From Paraspadella gotoi (Eukaryota; Chaetognatha), in assembly GCA_051294375.1 (NCBI GenBank), contig CM119267.1:8891709-8955708 (forward strand): 64,000 nucleotides of DNA, read 5' to 3'. Position 1 is the stretch's first letter, and each line of letters starts with the position of its first letter. Below the pieces are notes generated by a model. It was not told the origin of the DNA. It worked only from the letters and a program-made list of their open reading frames with translations, and ran no database searches. Below, one piece after another: positions 10,351 to 20,704 of the stretch. Position numbers and translations under genes: made by a program.

Positions 10351-13300
10351 AAAAGCATCATGCGGTTGTGAGAGAGGAGCGAGAAGATCGCCTCCCTCTG
10401 ATGCCATACGCCGTTTCCCGCTTTCGGACGAGGAAGCGGAGGCAGTGATAACTCTTTGCTTCCGCCGCTCGATCCAATAAGGGTGGAGGGGGACTTAATG
10501 CGGGCGAGGATGGGGCGTGGCACTAGTTGGGAGATCTGGGGGGGTTTGTTGATTGTGTCCGCGTTTTGGGCTGCGGCGGCGGGCAGCGGGCGGCCCTAAC
10601 AAACCTCGCAGGCGGGTGAGATGGAGAAGAGACCCCCTCTCTCCTTTTACGATAAGAAGGGAATAAAGGACTTTGTTGACGAAGATTTATCTTCCTTCCT
10701 TACGGGAGAGGAGGGAAGTGGGTTTGTGGCGCCCTACGTGTGGTTGGCAAGAGAGATTCATCGGGTGCTGGATTTGGGCGACCGTGCTTCAAGATAAGCA
10801 TTACCGATCGTTGGTGAGGGTAGGTTTAGTTGCCGATGGCAGATAATGTGACAATTTGTGAAGGATATAAGCGTCATGATCGAGGAAATAAGAAAAAACA
10901 ATGTCGCTTCAGTGTTAAAAAAAAAATAAAAAATGTTGTTTGTTTCGTTTTTTTTGCAAGACTAATCAGCCTAACATTTGCAGATTCATCGGTTTATTGA
11001 GAGAGCAATCGCTTCAATCTTTTCATTAGAGTGAGTCTAAAATGAAAAAGTAACCATTGCAATTTGAGTCGGGAAGAAGTCGCGAGTACTCCCTCGCCTC
11101 TTTCTCGATATATATCGTCCTCTCGCCTTCTCTTACGATTTTTTTTTTTTTTTTCAATCGTTCTCTCTCGCTGACTATTTTGCGTCCTCTCCGCTTTTTT
11201 TTCTCCGATTTCGACCCCTCCTCGGGACCTTCTCCCCTTCTCTTCTCTCTCTCTCTCGCGATTTGCCAATCTGTTGCGAACCCTCACCTCGCGGAGATAA
11301 TGCGGTTTTTGCTCGCGGAAGCGGAAAGAGATTCCCGTCTTCTCGTCAAATCTCCTCGCGAAAGAAAAGGAACGATCGTTACGTGTTACATCTTTCCTTT
11401 GTCTTCCGCTTCCTTCTCCCTTTTTTTTTTTCCTTTTCCTCGCCATCGTATCTCGTCCCCAAACCCATTTTTTTTTCCTTCTATCTTCTTCCACGATGTC
11501 TCTCTCTCTCTCTCTCGCCTTTTCTCTTCTGGTTTTTTCTCCTTCCATTTTCTCCCCTTTCTCTCTCTTTTTCGTTTACGTCTTCTCAACGTTCCTCTCT
11601 TTTTCCATTTCGTCTTGTCTTCGCTTAATTTTTTTTTTTTTAATGTAATTTTTTTCTCGTTGGATCGCTTTCATTCACGTTTTTTTTCCTTCCCTCCTTT
11701 CTCTCAGCTTTTCCTCTCCTCCTCCATACACTGCTTAACGTCAAAAGCGATTTCATTATCTACTCCGTATTAAACCCCACCTCCCCCCCCCCCCAACATC
11801 GCCGCACGACCATCTTTGATCCCCGCTGCTAATCCTCTTTCTTAGTCCGCGCCGCGCGGGGGTTCTGCTTTGCTCGTCGTCGTTTAGAGGTCCGCCTACA
11901 GGCGAGATCCGTTTACGACGAGATCGAGTGGGGGAGCTGAAAGACGGAATGTCCGCAGTTAAAAGGCGTCCGCCCTTATGTTCAATGCTTACAACGTAGG
12001 CCTTTTCGAACTCGGATGTCGTTTTAGGAAATGTGTAGACCATTTCCAAGTCGCGTCTGTTAACTTAAAGCTGGTTACCAAAGCTGATTTTCCTGCGCCC
12101 CGCATGGGTGCATGACTTGGTACTGTGCCTGTGCCATCTTTGCCACCTTCATCGCGAACTAACTGAAAAATGTCGTTTAACGTCAAAATCATACTTTTTT
12201 TACATTTACTTTGATCTCTGTTTTAACTAAATTCTGCTGCCAGTTTGGATCGAAAAAATACTGAACGTCTTTCTGACTCTGACGGAGAATCGGATTGAAT
12301 CACGAAACAAAGTCCGGATGAAAATCGGATGAAATACCCGGAGTGTAAGGGGATGCTCGGGAAAAGATTTACGTGGACTATACACGGACGTCAAATCGGG
12401 ATTCGTTACACATGTGAGTAAGAAAACGAGTCGGCTCCGATATAAAAGGGCGAACGCACTGAATTTTAATAATTATTATATTTAGGCCTATATATAGCCA
12501 ACTCTCTACGTACTTTTGATATCAACCGGTTTTCCGCGCGAGTCTTCGATAGGCAAGCTGCGAAAAGAAAAAAAAAAGATTTTATAAAGAGAACTTAATT
12601 TAAGAAAAGTCGCAGAGTCGATGCGCCCCATAGTTAGTGTAAGGCCAACACACAAACCTCCTTATTAGAATTAGCCTCGACTTTTTGCTGCTTCGTCTCG
12701 CCCGACATCGGGGATTTCGCTGGCTAAACGGATAATTCGTCGTCGTTATCGTCGTCGTCGTTATCGTCAAACATTCTCGTATTCCGGATCTAAAGAGAGA
12801 CCATCGCCTTTGTTGTTTTATCGTCGAAGGCGTCGTCTTGTCTGTTGTCCGTACGCTCGCGGCTTGTCGTCTGCTCTTCAACTGGAACAAATGGTCTTTC
12901 CGATTGTTCGTCGTCTGCTTCGTTGTCGACTTTTCGCTTTCCCAAAGTCGTTAAGACCCATCTCCATTCTCGGGTTTTGTGAAGAGTAATATTACTCACA
13001 AGTGGGCGTTCGCGTTCAGCCGTTTAATTAAAATCTGGGAGCGGAGGACGAGAAGACGAGAGAGAAGAGAGGGAGAGAGAGACGGGGAGAGAGAGAGAGA
13101 GAGAGAGAGGGAGCGAAGAGAGAGAGAGAGAAGAGAGAGAGAGAGAAGCAAAGGCATGGTGACTCTTATCTCTCGAATCTATAAACGCGTGACGGCCCTG
13201 TGTTCCGCCCTTCTTCGCGTCGACTCGCTTACCGTGTCACCGTCACGCCTTACCGCTATACCGTCAATCGAGTCTTGCGCTTATGCAATTCTCGTGCTCA

Positions 13301-13690
13301 TCTCCTCACACAGCCTCTACTCCATATGATACCAGACTGGAATCGCGCTGGGCGAATCTAGACCAGGGCATGTTATACTAGCCATTTCCAGTCCGTCTTT
13401 AACACCCCATGCGCATGCTCCCCACGCCCTCTTCCGTCATGCTCTCGCAAGCGGCGGACCACTTCGCGCGCGCGCGGCTTTATGGGTTGCACGCGCCAAA
13501 AACAGCGACCGACGTGGGTGTGCACAGCCGGACCTCCGAGAGGGTGCCTCCCGTCGTGGTGGAATCAGCTAATGGACTGCCGACCCGGAGACGTATAGTC
13601 GGTCTGCACCTGCTATCGGACTCCAGAGTGTGACCACTTCCGATTCGCTCCTTGCGTTCTAATAAGGAATACCATAGAACAATAAGAACC
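9600..13690 (+). repeat. Direct duplication D1, copy 2
   Basis: This repeats 1-2,246 and 5,375-6,515 as one continuous block, lacking the 2.5 kb at 2,831-5,374. It carries frequent single-base insertions relative to copy 1. For example, the stretch around 10,620-10,900 aligns to 960-1,210 with extra bases scattered throughout. It also holds two even-composition insertions at about 13,325-13,400 and 13,515-13,620. No gene is recognised. It may be a patched noisy read or an alternative haplotype. Confidence 0.88.
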
Positions 13691-13714
13691 TAATTATTGG
13701 CCTTGTGAGTCAGT

Positions 13715-14524
13715 TATATATATAAGCTCCTAACCGTCTAATTTATCAAGCATCCATAAAACCTGGCTACTAACAGTGGCTATAATGGTAGCCTGGTCAT
13801 ATAAGTTACACAACTGTTTCAATTTTATTAATGCTGGGACCACTCCGCTTTTCTTCTTTTTTTCGCCTTGTATTGATATACTAAATTTTCAATTACAACA
13901 AATTATCGCACACTTCCTCACACGACCCACGTGGTGTGCCAAACCCCGCATGCGTTCTGAGCTCATAGCGAGCGCCGCGTATATTTTCCGTCATCACTCA
14001 CCACTAAGCTAGCTTTATACGTGTACGTCGTTCTGGCTCCGATAGCGAGGCCATGTGATATTTTCCGTCAATCCACCCCTAGTAAGCTCTCGATATAGTG
14101 TTAGTCATTCTGGTCTCGATCAGCGAAGGCCCTGTGATATTTCTCCGTCCATTTCCCAAACCCTAGCTAAGCTCTTATAAGTGGGTAGTCGTTCTGCTCG
14201 ATAGCCGAGCCCCTTGATATTTTTCCTTCATCCATCCCTACTAAAGCTCCTTATAAGTGTTAGCTCGTTTCTGGTGCTGCCGCAGTAAGCTGAGGCTCTG
14301 TGATACTTTTCCGCTCATCCACCCTACTAAGCTCTTATAGTGTAGTCGTTTCTGGCTCTGATAAGCAGACAGCCCTGTGATAATTTTCCCTCATCCACCG
14401 GTACTAGACTGTTATAGTGTGAGGTCGTTCTGGCCCGATAGCGAGCCCTGTGATATTTGTCCCTCATCCACTCCTACTAAGCTCTCTATTAGGTTGCCCG
14501 CATTCTCCCTGCTGCGACTTCTCC
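13715..14524 (+). repeat. Satellite block, first copy: leader plus about 7 units
   Basis: A leader of about 230 bp (13,715-13,945, recognisable by tccataaaacctggcta and catataagtt) precedes about seven tandem units of roughly 70-80 bp. Each unit carries gatattttccgtcatccacc, ctaagctcttatagtg and cgttctggctc landmarks, and many carry the hairpin GGCTCGATAGCGAGCC or a damaged form. Copies here are ragged. No ORF is conserved between units. Confidence 0.93.
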
Positions 14525-14549
14525 NNNNNNNNNNNNNNNNNNNNNNNNN
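14525..14549. other. Assembly gap, 25 N
   Basis: Exactly 25 N lying between two copies of the same leader-plus-satellite block. The true array length here is unknown. Confidence 0.99.
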
Positions 14550-14574
14550 CATTATCCTGCCTTGGAGTCCACGC

Positions 14575-15255
14575 ATATAAATATATTAAAGCCTCTAACC
14601 GTTCTAATTTATCAACATCCATAAAACCTGGCTATAACATGGCTATACATGTGGCCTGGCATATAAGTTTCTTACAAACTTGTTTCAATTTTATTAAGTG
14701 GACCACTCCCTTTCTTTTTTCCCTTTGTTGTGTTGTAAATACTAATTTTATAATCCAACAAAATCTACCCACACTCTCCTCATACGACCACGTTGTGCCA
14801 CCCCCTAGTCGGTTCTGGCTCGATAGCGAGCCCTGTGATGATTTTCCGTCATCCACCCTAGCTAAGTACTCTTATAGTTATGTCGTTCTGGCTCATAGCG
14901 AGGCCCTGTGATATTTTCTGTCATTCCCACCCTACTAAGCTCTTATAGTTGTAGTCGTTCTGGCTCGCATCCGAGAGCGAGGGCCCTGTGATATTTTCCG
15001 TCATCCACCCTACTTAAGCTCCTTATAAGTGTGTCGTTTGGGTCCTCCCTCGATAAGCGAGGCCCTGTGATATTTTTCCACGTTCATCCACCCTACTAAA
15101 GCTCTTATAGTGAGTCGTTCTGGCTGATAGCGAGCCCTGTGATATTTTCCTCATCCATCCCTACTAAGCTCGTTATAGGTCGTAGTCTGCTGCGGCGATA
15201 GCGAGGGCCCTGTGATAATTTTCCTCATCCACCCTACTAAGCTCTTATAAGCTCT
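14575..15255 (+). repeat. Satellite block, second copy: leader plus about 6 units
   Basis: The leader recurs at about 14,578-14,800 and is followed by about six units. The tgtgat landmark falls at 14,834, 14,907, 14,987, 15,066, 15,139 and 15,211, giving spacings of 73, 80, 79, 73 and 72 bp. The consensus is about 69-73 bp. The perfect stem GGCTCG/CGAGCC with loop ATAG is visible intact near 14,817-14,832. The array ends in a pyrimidine-rich tract at about 15,260. Confidence 0.93.
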
Positions 15256-15259
15256 CTGC

Positions 15260-15543
15260 TTCTTTCCCCCCCCTCGAATCGTCGTTCTCTCTCTCTCCTC
15301 TTTTTTTCTCTTCCTCCTTTCGTCTCCTTCATCGACGCGTCGTTATTCTCAGCGAACAGAAACCAGAAAATCAAAATCTAACGAATTCGCTCATCGAATT
15401 TTCATGAATTTGTCACGCGGTCTTTCCTGCCGCTGTCGTCGTCGTCGTCGTCGTTCTTCTCAACGTGAACGAAGTGATGGTGGTGAGCGTTGTTACGTGA
15501 ACCGAGGTCAAAAGCGGTGATGGCGTTGTTGTGACGCTAGTGC
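15260..15543 (+). other. Unique sequence with a short (GTC)n run; no gene seen
   Basis: Pyrimidine-rich at first, then mixed sequence with a (GTC)7-type run at about 15,434-15,454. No extended frame or regulatory cluster stands out. Confidence 0.5.
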
Positions 15544-15876
15544 NNNNNNNNNNNNNNNNNNNNNNNNNNNNNNNNNNNNNNNNNNNNNNNNNNNNNNNNN
15601 NNNNNNNNNNNNNNNNNNNNNNNNNNNNNNNNNNNNNNNNNNNNNNNNNNNNNNNNNNNNNNNNNNNNNNNNNNNNNNNNNNNNNNNNNNNNNNNNNNNN
15701 NNNNNNNNNNNNNNNNNNNNNNNNNNNNNNNNNNNNNNNNNNNNNNNNNNNNNNNNNNNNNNNNNNNNNNNNNNNNNNNNNNNNNNNNNNNNNNNNNNNN
15801 NNNNNNNNNNNNNNNNNNNNNNNNNNNNNNNNNNNNNNNNNNNNNNNNNNNNNNNNNNNNNNNNNNNNNNNNNNNN
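15544..15876. other. Assembly gap, 333 N
   Basis: Unresolved bases with a non-standard, presumably estimated length. Apparent open frames across it are meaningless. Confidence 0.99.
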
Positions 15877-16699
15877 CTCCTAGTTCGCTCTTTCATTCGC
15901 CGCATGTCACCGAGGCGGCATCTTTATTAATGGAAAAAAAGGGAGAGAGAACAGTCTTGGGAAAGAGAGAGAGAGAGGTAGAGATGGAGAGTCTTTGGAG
16001 GAATGGAAATACACAAAGGTGACAAGGAAGGTTTAAGTGCCGAGTGGTGGCGTCTTTCAAGAGTCTTGGAATGATTGGCTTCAGTCTTTGGAATGACGCC
16101 TATTTTACATTTATTACCTCATGGCGTGCGCCAAGGGGCGAAATAAATAAGACCCCTCACAAAACTTGTTACTCCAATTTTTGTCACTCTCCACCTTTAA
16201 GATTTATTTCAGCGTCCAAAATTTATAATTTTTTTCATAAAAATATGTTATTCTCCTTTTTACTCACAACCCTTTAAGATTATGTAACTTTATATCGCGT
16301 CTTTTCAATATATCACTTCTCCTTTCTTATTATGCGTTTTTCTGCGATTAAAAAAATAAAAATAAGACCACATCTGTTGAAGATGAGAAAAGTACTAGAC
16401 GTCGTCGTCGTCGTCTTTGTCATCGTCGTCTTTGTCGTCGTCACCACCGCCGACAGGAAGGAAGCTCTAGAATGAAAGATGAGAGTTTCTTCTTGTTATA
16501 AACAGAACAAGTAAAATTGAAAAGAAAACTTAAATTGCAGATTAAATGATAAAAAAAATTGCTAATGTCGCATGATCACTTTTTCCCCAGGTGCCCGATC
16601 TGGAATTGGTGGGCGTGCCGCGAGATGTTTGATTTAGGCAGGAGACGTTTTCTTACATTCCCCTCCTTTTCTTTTTCTTGGAATGAGATCCCTCTCTCT
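15877..16699 (+). other. Unique AT-leaning sequence; (GTC)n run; no gene seen
   Basis: Contains a broken (GTC)n run at about 16,399-16,441 and otherwise ordinary sequence. The last bases before the next gap are ctctctct, so the gap begins inside a TC microsatellite. Confidence 0.5.
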
Positions 16700-16933
16700 N
16701 NNNNNNNNNNNNNNNNNNNNNNNNNNNNNNNNNNNNNNNNNNNNNNNNNNNNNNNNNNNNNNNNNNNNNNNNNNNNNNNNNNNNNNNNNNNNNNNNNNNN
16801 NNNNNNNNNNNNNNNNNNNNNNNNNNNNNNNNNNNNNNNNNNNNNNNNNNNNNNNNNNNNNNNNNNNNNNNNNNNNNNNNNNNNNNNNNNNNNNNNNNNN
16901 NNNNNNNNNNNNNNNNNNNNNNNNNNNNNNNNN
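16700..16933. other. Assembly gap, 234 N, entered through (TC)n
   Basis: The left flank ends in a TC run, suggesting the missing bases include a microsatellite that short reads could not cross. Confidence 0.99.
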
Positions 16934-17514
16934 GACGTTCGGTGGAAATATTTATTCACAGTGATCGCAACGTCGTCACGTGCGGATTTGGGTTTCTTTC
17001 TTCTTTCCTTCTTTCTTTCTCTCTTTTCTTTTGTTATTTCTTTCTGTCATGTCTTCTTTCAATTTATTTTTCTCTTTATTTCTTTACTTTTAAAACCAAC
17101 GTGATTTTTTTTTATTTGGTTATTTACGTTCTTTCTTTCTATTTTTCTTTCTATCGCATTTTTACTATTTCCTTCTTTCTCTTTTCCCCTTCCCTTCCCT
17201 CTACTCCACTCCCTCCGCCCGGCAAATGACAGACACGAACCCGTAAACAAGAGAATGAAGGGGAAACGGGAGGCCGGTCACGTGTCTCCGTCCGCGAGGG
17301 CACGCGGTTGCGTTTTCGTGTCGCGGGACGATTGGGGGGACATTGGTCGTCGTTGTCGTCGTCGTCGTCGTCGTCGTCTCGGTCAACGGCCCTCTCGGGG
17401 TCGCGAACTCGAGGATTTTCGCGCTTCGATGGAAACGAATTCTGGACGGAAAAGGTTTATGGGCCATCGACGCTGCTGATGGCGTAACCACTCTCTCGCG
17501 GGGGCACCGTCGTC

Positions 17515-17553
<39 letters not shown>

Positions 17554-18376
17554 TGTCAAACTTAGTTAAGTTCTTGTTTGGTATCTATGTTTTCCACTAT
17601 GGAACGGAAAGTCACAACTTTCTAGTCACCGTTTCTTCACTCTGTTTATCATTTTACTCTTTCACGGAGGCTCCACTCTTCATTTTCCTCCCCAAAGGCA
17701 TTCTTCCCCTCCCCCGCCCCCACCCCTACTTCCCCTTTTCTGGCTCTCGCTCCAAATACGGTTTTTCGCGGGAAAATTGTGAAGCTGCCAATTTTTTTTT
17801 CTTTAAAAAACGTCGTTGGAATCTCGAGACTTGAAAGAAGGCGGAAGAAGAAGAAAAGATGTTTTCGACTTTCAACGAATTTTTTTTTTAAATTTTCTAT
17901 TTTTACTCCTTTTTTTCTTTCATCGCTGGATATTTGTGACTTTGCCTCGATTTAAACGAAAAAGTAATTTGCATGTTGCAGACGGATGGTAAAAAAATGT
18001 AACTAGTTTCTTTATTTTTTCTTCTTTGGTGGAAATAGGAGATTTTTCTTGAATTTTTATCAAAGTTTTATATGAAAGTTAAATATTGCTAGCTTTGACT
18101 CTTTTGGACCGATAATAAGCTTCATGTTTAACAAAGTCCATTGACTTCTTTTCTATTATTTAAAGAAAATTATTTGAATTTACCTTAAAGATACTATGAT
18201 TACTATCTTGTACATTACTGCCTCTCATTCCATATTCGTACTAGTTTATATTTCCTCTCCCAATCTAATTTCTCCGCGAGAGGGCACCTTGTTTGTCGTC
18301 TAACCGGAACAGAAATACGTTGCCTCGTGGGAGTTTTGGGCGAAAGAAAGAAAAAGGCAAAACAAGTTTTTTTTTT
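16934..18376 (+). other. Unique sequence with (GTC)n and (TC)n; no gene seen
   Basis: Holds (GTC)n at about 17,347-17,378, (TC)n at about 17,516-17,551 and pyrimidine-rich stretches at 16,990-17,220. From 17,250 to 17,500 it is CpG-rich with a short mixed frame, but nothing is recognisable. From 17,870 to 18,290 it is AT-rich without features. Confidence 0.5.
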
Positions 18377-19012
18377 NNNNNNNNNNNNNNNNNNNNNNNN
18401 NNNNNNNNNNNNNNNNNNNNNNNNNNNNNNNNNNNNNNNNNNNNNNNNNNNNNNNNNNNNNNNNNNNNNNNNNNNNNNNNNNNNNNNNNNNNNNNNNNNN
18501 NNNNNNNNNNNNNNNNNNNNNNNNNNNNNNNNNNNNNNNNNNNNNNNNNNNNNNNNNNNNNNNNNNNNNNNNNNNNNNNNNNNNNNNNNNNNNNNNNNNN
18601 NNNNNNNNNNNNNNNNNNNNNNNNNNNNNNNNNNNNNNNNNNNNNNNNNNNNNNNNNNNNNNNNNNNNNNNNNNNNNNNNNNNNNNNNNNNNNNNNNNNN
18701 NNNNNNNNNNNNNNNNNNNNNNNNNNNNNNNNNNNNNNNNNNNNNNNNNNNNNNNNNNNNNNNNNNNNNNNNNNNNNNNNNNNNNNNNNNNNNNNNNNNN
18801 NNNNNNNNNNNNNNNNNNNNNNNNNNNNNNNNNNNNNNNNNNNNNNNNNNNNNNNNNNNNNNNNNNNNNNNNNNNNNNNNNNNNNNNNNNNNNNNNNNNN
18901 NNNNNNNNNNNNNNNNNNNNNNNNNNNNNNNNNNNNNNNNNNNNNNNNNNNNNNNNNNNNNNNNNNNNNNNNNNNNNNNNNNNNNNNNNNNNNNNNNNNN
19001 NNNNNNNNNNNN
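18377..19012. other. Assembly gap, 636 N
   Basis: Second longest gap in the window; the left flank is a T homopolymer. Confidence 0.99.
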
Positions 19013-19126
19013 ATAGTGGGTTGAGGAAGAAAGAAACAGTAAGGAAAGGAAGCATGTGATGCGTATGAAGGGGTTTTAACCCGAGGCCGACGCGAAAATT
19101 TGTCAAATAAAAAATCGCTGCAGTCT

Positions 19127-19154
19127 CCGCCGCCGCCGCCGCCGCCGCCGCCGC
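19127..19154 (+). repeat. (CCG)9 triplet repeat
   Basis: Nine CCG units. GC-rich triplets like this often lie in 5' untranslated exons. Two donor-like sites follow closely: GAG|GTGAGA after 19,172 and AAG|GTGAGTT after 19,233. A non-coding first exon ending at either is possible. No promoter motif or acceptor confirms it. Confidence 0.9.
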
Positions 19155-19233
19155 TTCCTGAGAAAGTGAGAGGTGAGACGGGCGAAAATCATGACTTGAA
19201 TCTCAAAATCTTCCCTTCTGTAAAAATTGGAAG

Positions 19234-19239
19234 GTGAGT
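19234..19239 (+). other. Candidate 5' splice donor downstream of (CCG)9
   Basis: GTGAGT preceded by AAG, a strong match to the metazoan donor consensus. It lies about 80 bp after the CCG repeat. It would end a first exon if the region is transcribed on plus. Confidence 0.25.
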
Positions 19240-19349
19240 TAATTTCAAGACTCGCACCCGCGAGAACTTACCATTTTTAAACAACGAATTACTAAACTTT
19301 TTTAATCTTAAAAATCATCATGATCTAATGTTATTTCGTCCTTTCGTTT

Positions 19350-19680
19350 TTCTTTCTACTTTTCATCTCTCTTTCTCCCTCTCTCTCTCTCTCTCTCTCA
19401 TTTCCTCCATCTCTCGCCGGTTGTCATCTTTTTTTCGGAATTGCTTCAAAAAATCTTTCTCTCTCTCTCTCTCTCTTCCTTTCTCTCGCCGTCGTTCGTC
19501 TTCGTCACTTCTCTTTTGTCTCCTCTCTTTTTTTTTTCTTCTCTCGTCGCCTTTATTTTTCTCTTTCTATTGTCTTCTCTTTTTTTTTTCCTTTTCTAGA
19601 ATTTCCTTTTGTTTCTCATTGTTTCAGTTCGCTCTTCCCTCCTAAACGTCTCCCCCTCCTCCTCCTCCTCCTCCTCTTTG
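19350..19680 (+). repeat. Polypyrimidine belt
   Basis: About 330 bp that are mostly C and T, with several TC runs and a CTC-type triplet run near 19,650-19,678. The plus frame reads as a Ser/Phe/Leu repeat. Confidence 0.85.
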
Positions 19681-19689
19681 GCTTGTCTG

Positions 19690-20700
19690 CCGCATTTTCT
19701 TTCCAGAGTCTATGATTAGAGGCAATCAACTGTGTAAACGATCCCCAAAGGGTATGATTAATTAGACGAGCAGAGACGAAGAGCAGAAGAGAAAGCACCC
19801 AGGAAAGTGGAGACAGGCCACTACAGAGAGCTGCAGAGCACGGAGGAGCAATAACAGATGATGCTAGAAGATCGACTAGAATAAATGAATGAGACAGAGG
19901 ACCGGTCACCATGAGTAACGAGATCACTCACACGAGAGACGAGAAATCCTAGAAAGACGACGAGACCGAATGAGCCAAGAGTATGATCCTACAGAGTCGG
20001 AAGAGACGACAACGACGAAGATTCAGGCGTTTAGCCCCAACCCAGCGTGCCAACTTTAGAATTGGCGCCGCGCTTGCCACTTATGCCCCCTGCACTCGCC
20101 TCAGGCCGCATCTCCCTTCGCTTCCCATCCAACGCCGCGCTCCGGTTAACTAGAGGGCGGGTGGACCAATGGTCGAGAGCAGAGCATCGAGACGAATAGA
20201 CGAGACGAGAGAGCAAAGAAGAGGAGAGAGTAGAGAGCAGAGAGATGTAAGAATGAGAGAGATATGAGAGGAGAGAGAACCGCGCACAGCGCGTCGTGCG
20301 CGATGTGTGGCCGTAGTGCGCCCCGAGACAAATTAAAGCCCGAATCTGTGAAATCCTTCTCCAGAATCACGTTGGGATTCTTAAACAAAAAGAATCTTGC
20401 GTTACTGCCCGTTACTTTGTGAGATTCACATAAAACTTTCTAAAAAAAGTATTTTTTTTCTTCGGAATCTTTTCTTCTTTTTTTCATTCACCAGTTTCGC
20501 TGTTTATTTTCTCGTCAACGAGAACAGCGGACTCACAACGTAGAAACACACCTGGTTTTCTCGTTTTGCATCGCTGACACGGGTGTGTAGAACGAGAGAG
20601 AGAGAGAGATCGAGCAGAGAGCCACGAGAGACCCGAGAAGAGAACCGATGAGAGAGATCGAAGCAGAGAGATGACGAACTGAGAGAGACGAGAAGAGAGA
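19690..20700 (+). other. Unique sequence, locally GA-rich; no gene seen
   Basis: GA-rich patches at about 20,170-20,280 and 20,590-20,700 alternate with mixed sequence. Minus-strand frames here are Ser/Leu-rich and follow the pyrimidine bias of that strand. Confidence 0.45.
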
Positions 20701-20704
20701 GAAA

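Noticed and set aside
13975-15255. CRISPR array.
   Set aside because: The tandem units are near-identical throughout with no unique spacers, and the DNA is clearly eukaryotic. It is a satellite.
14817-15255. Hammerhead-type ribozyme in the satellite units.
   Set aside because: The conserved CUGANGA and GAAA core is absent; only a simple 6-bp hairpin is present.
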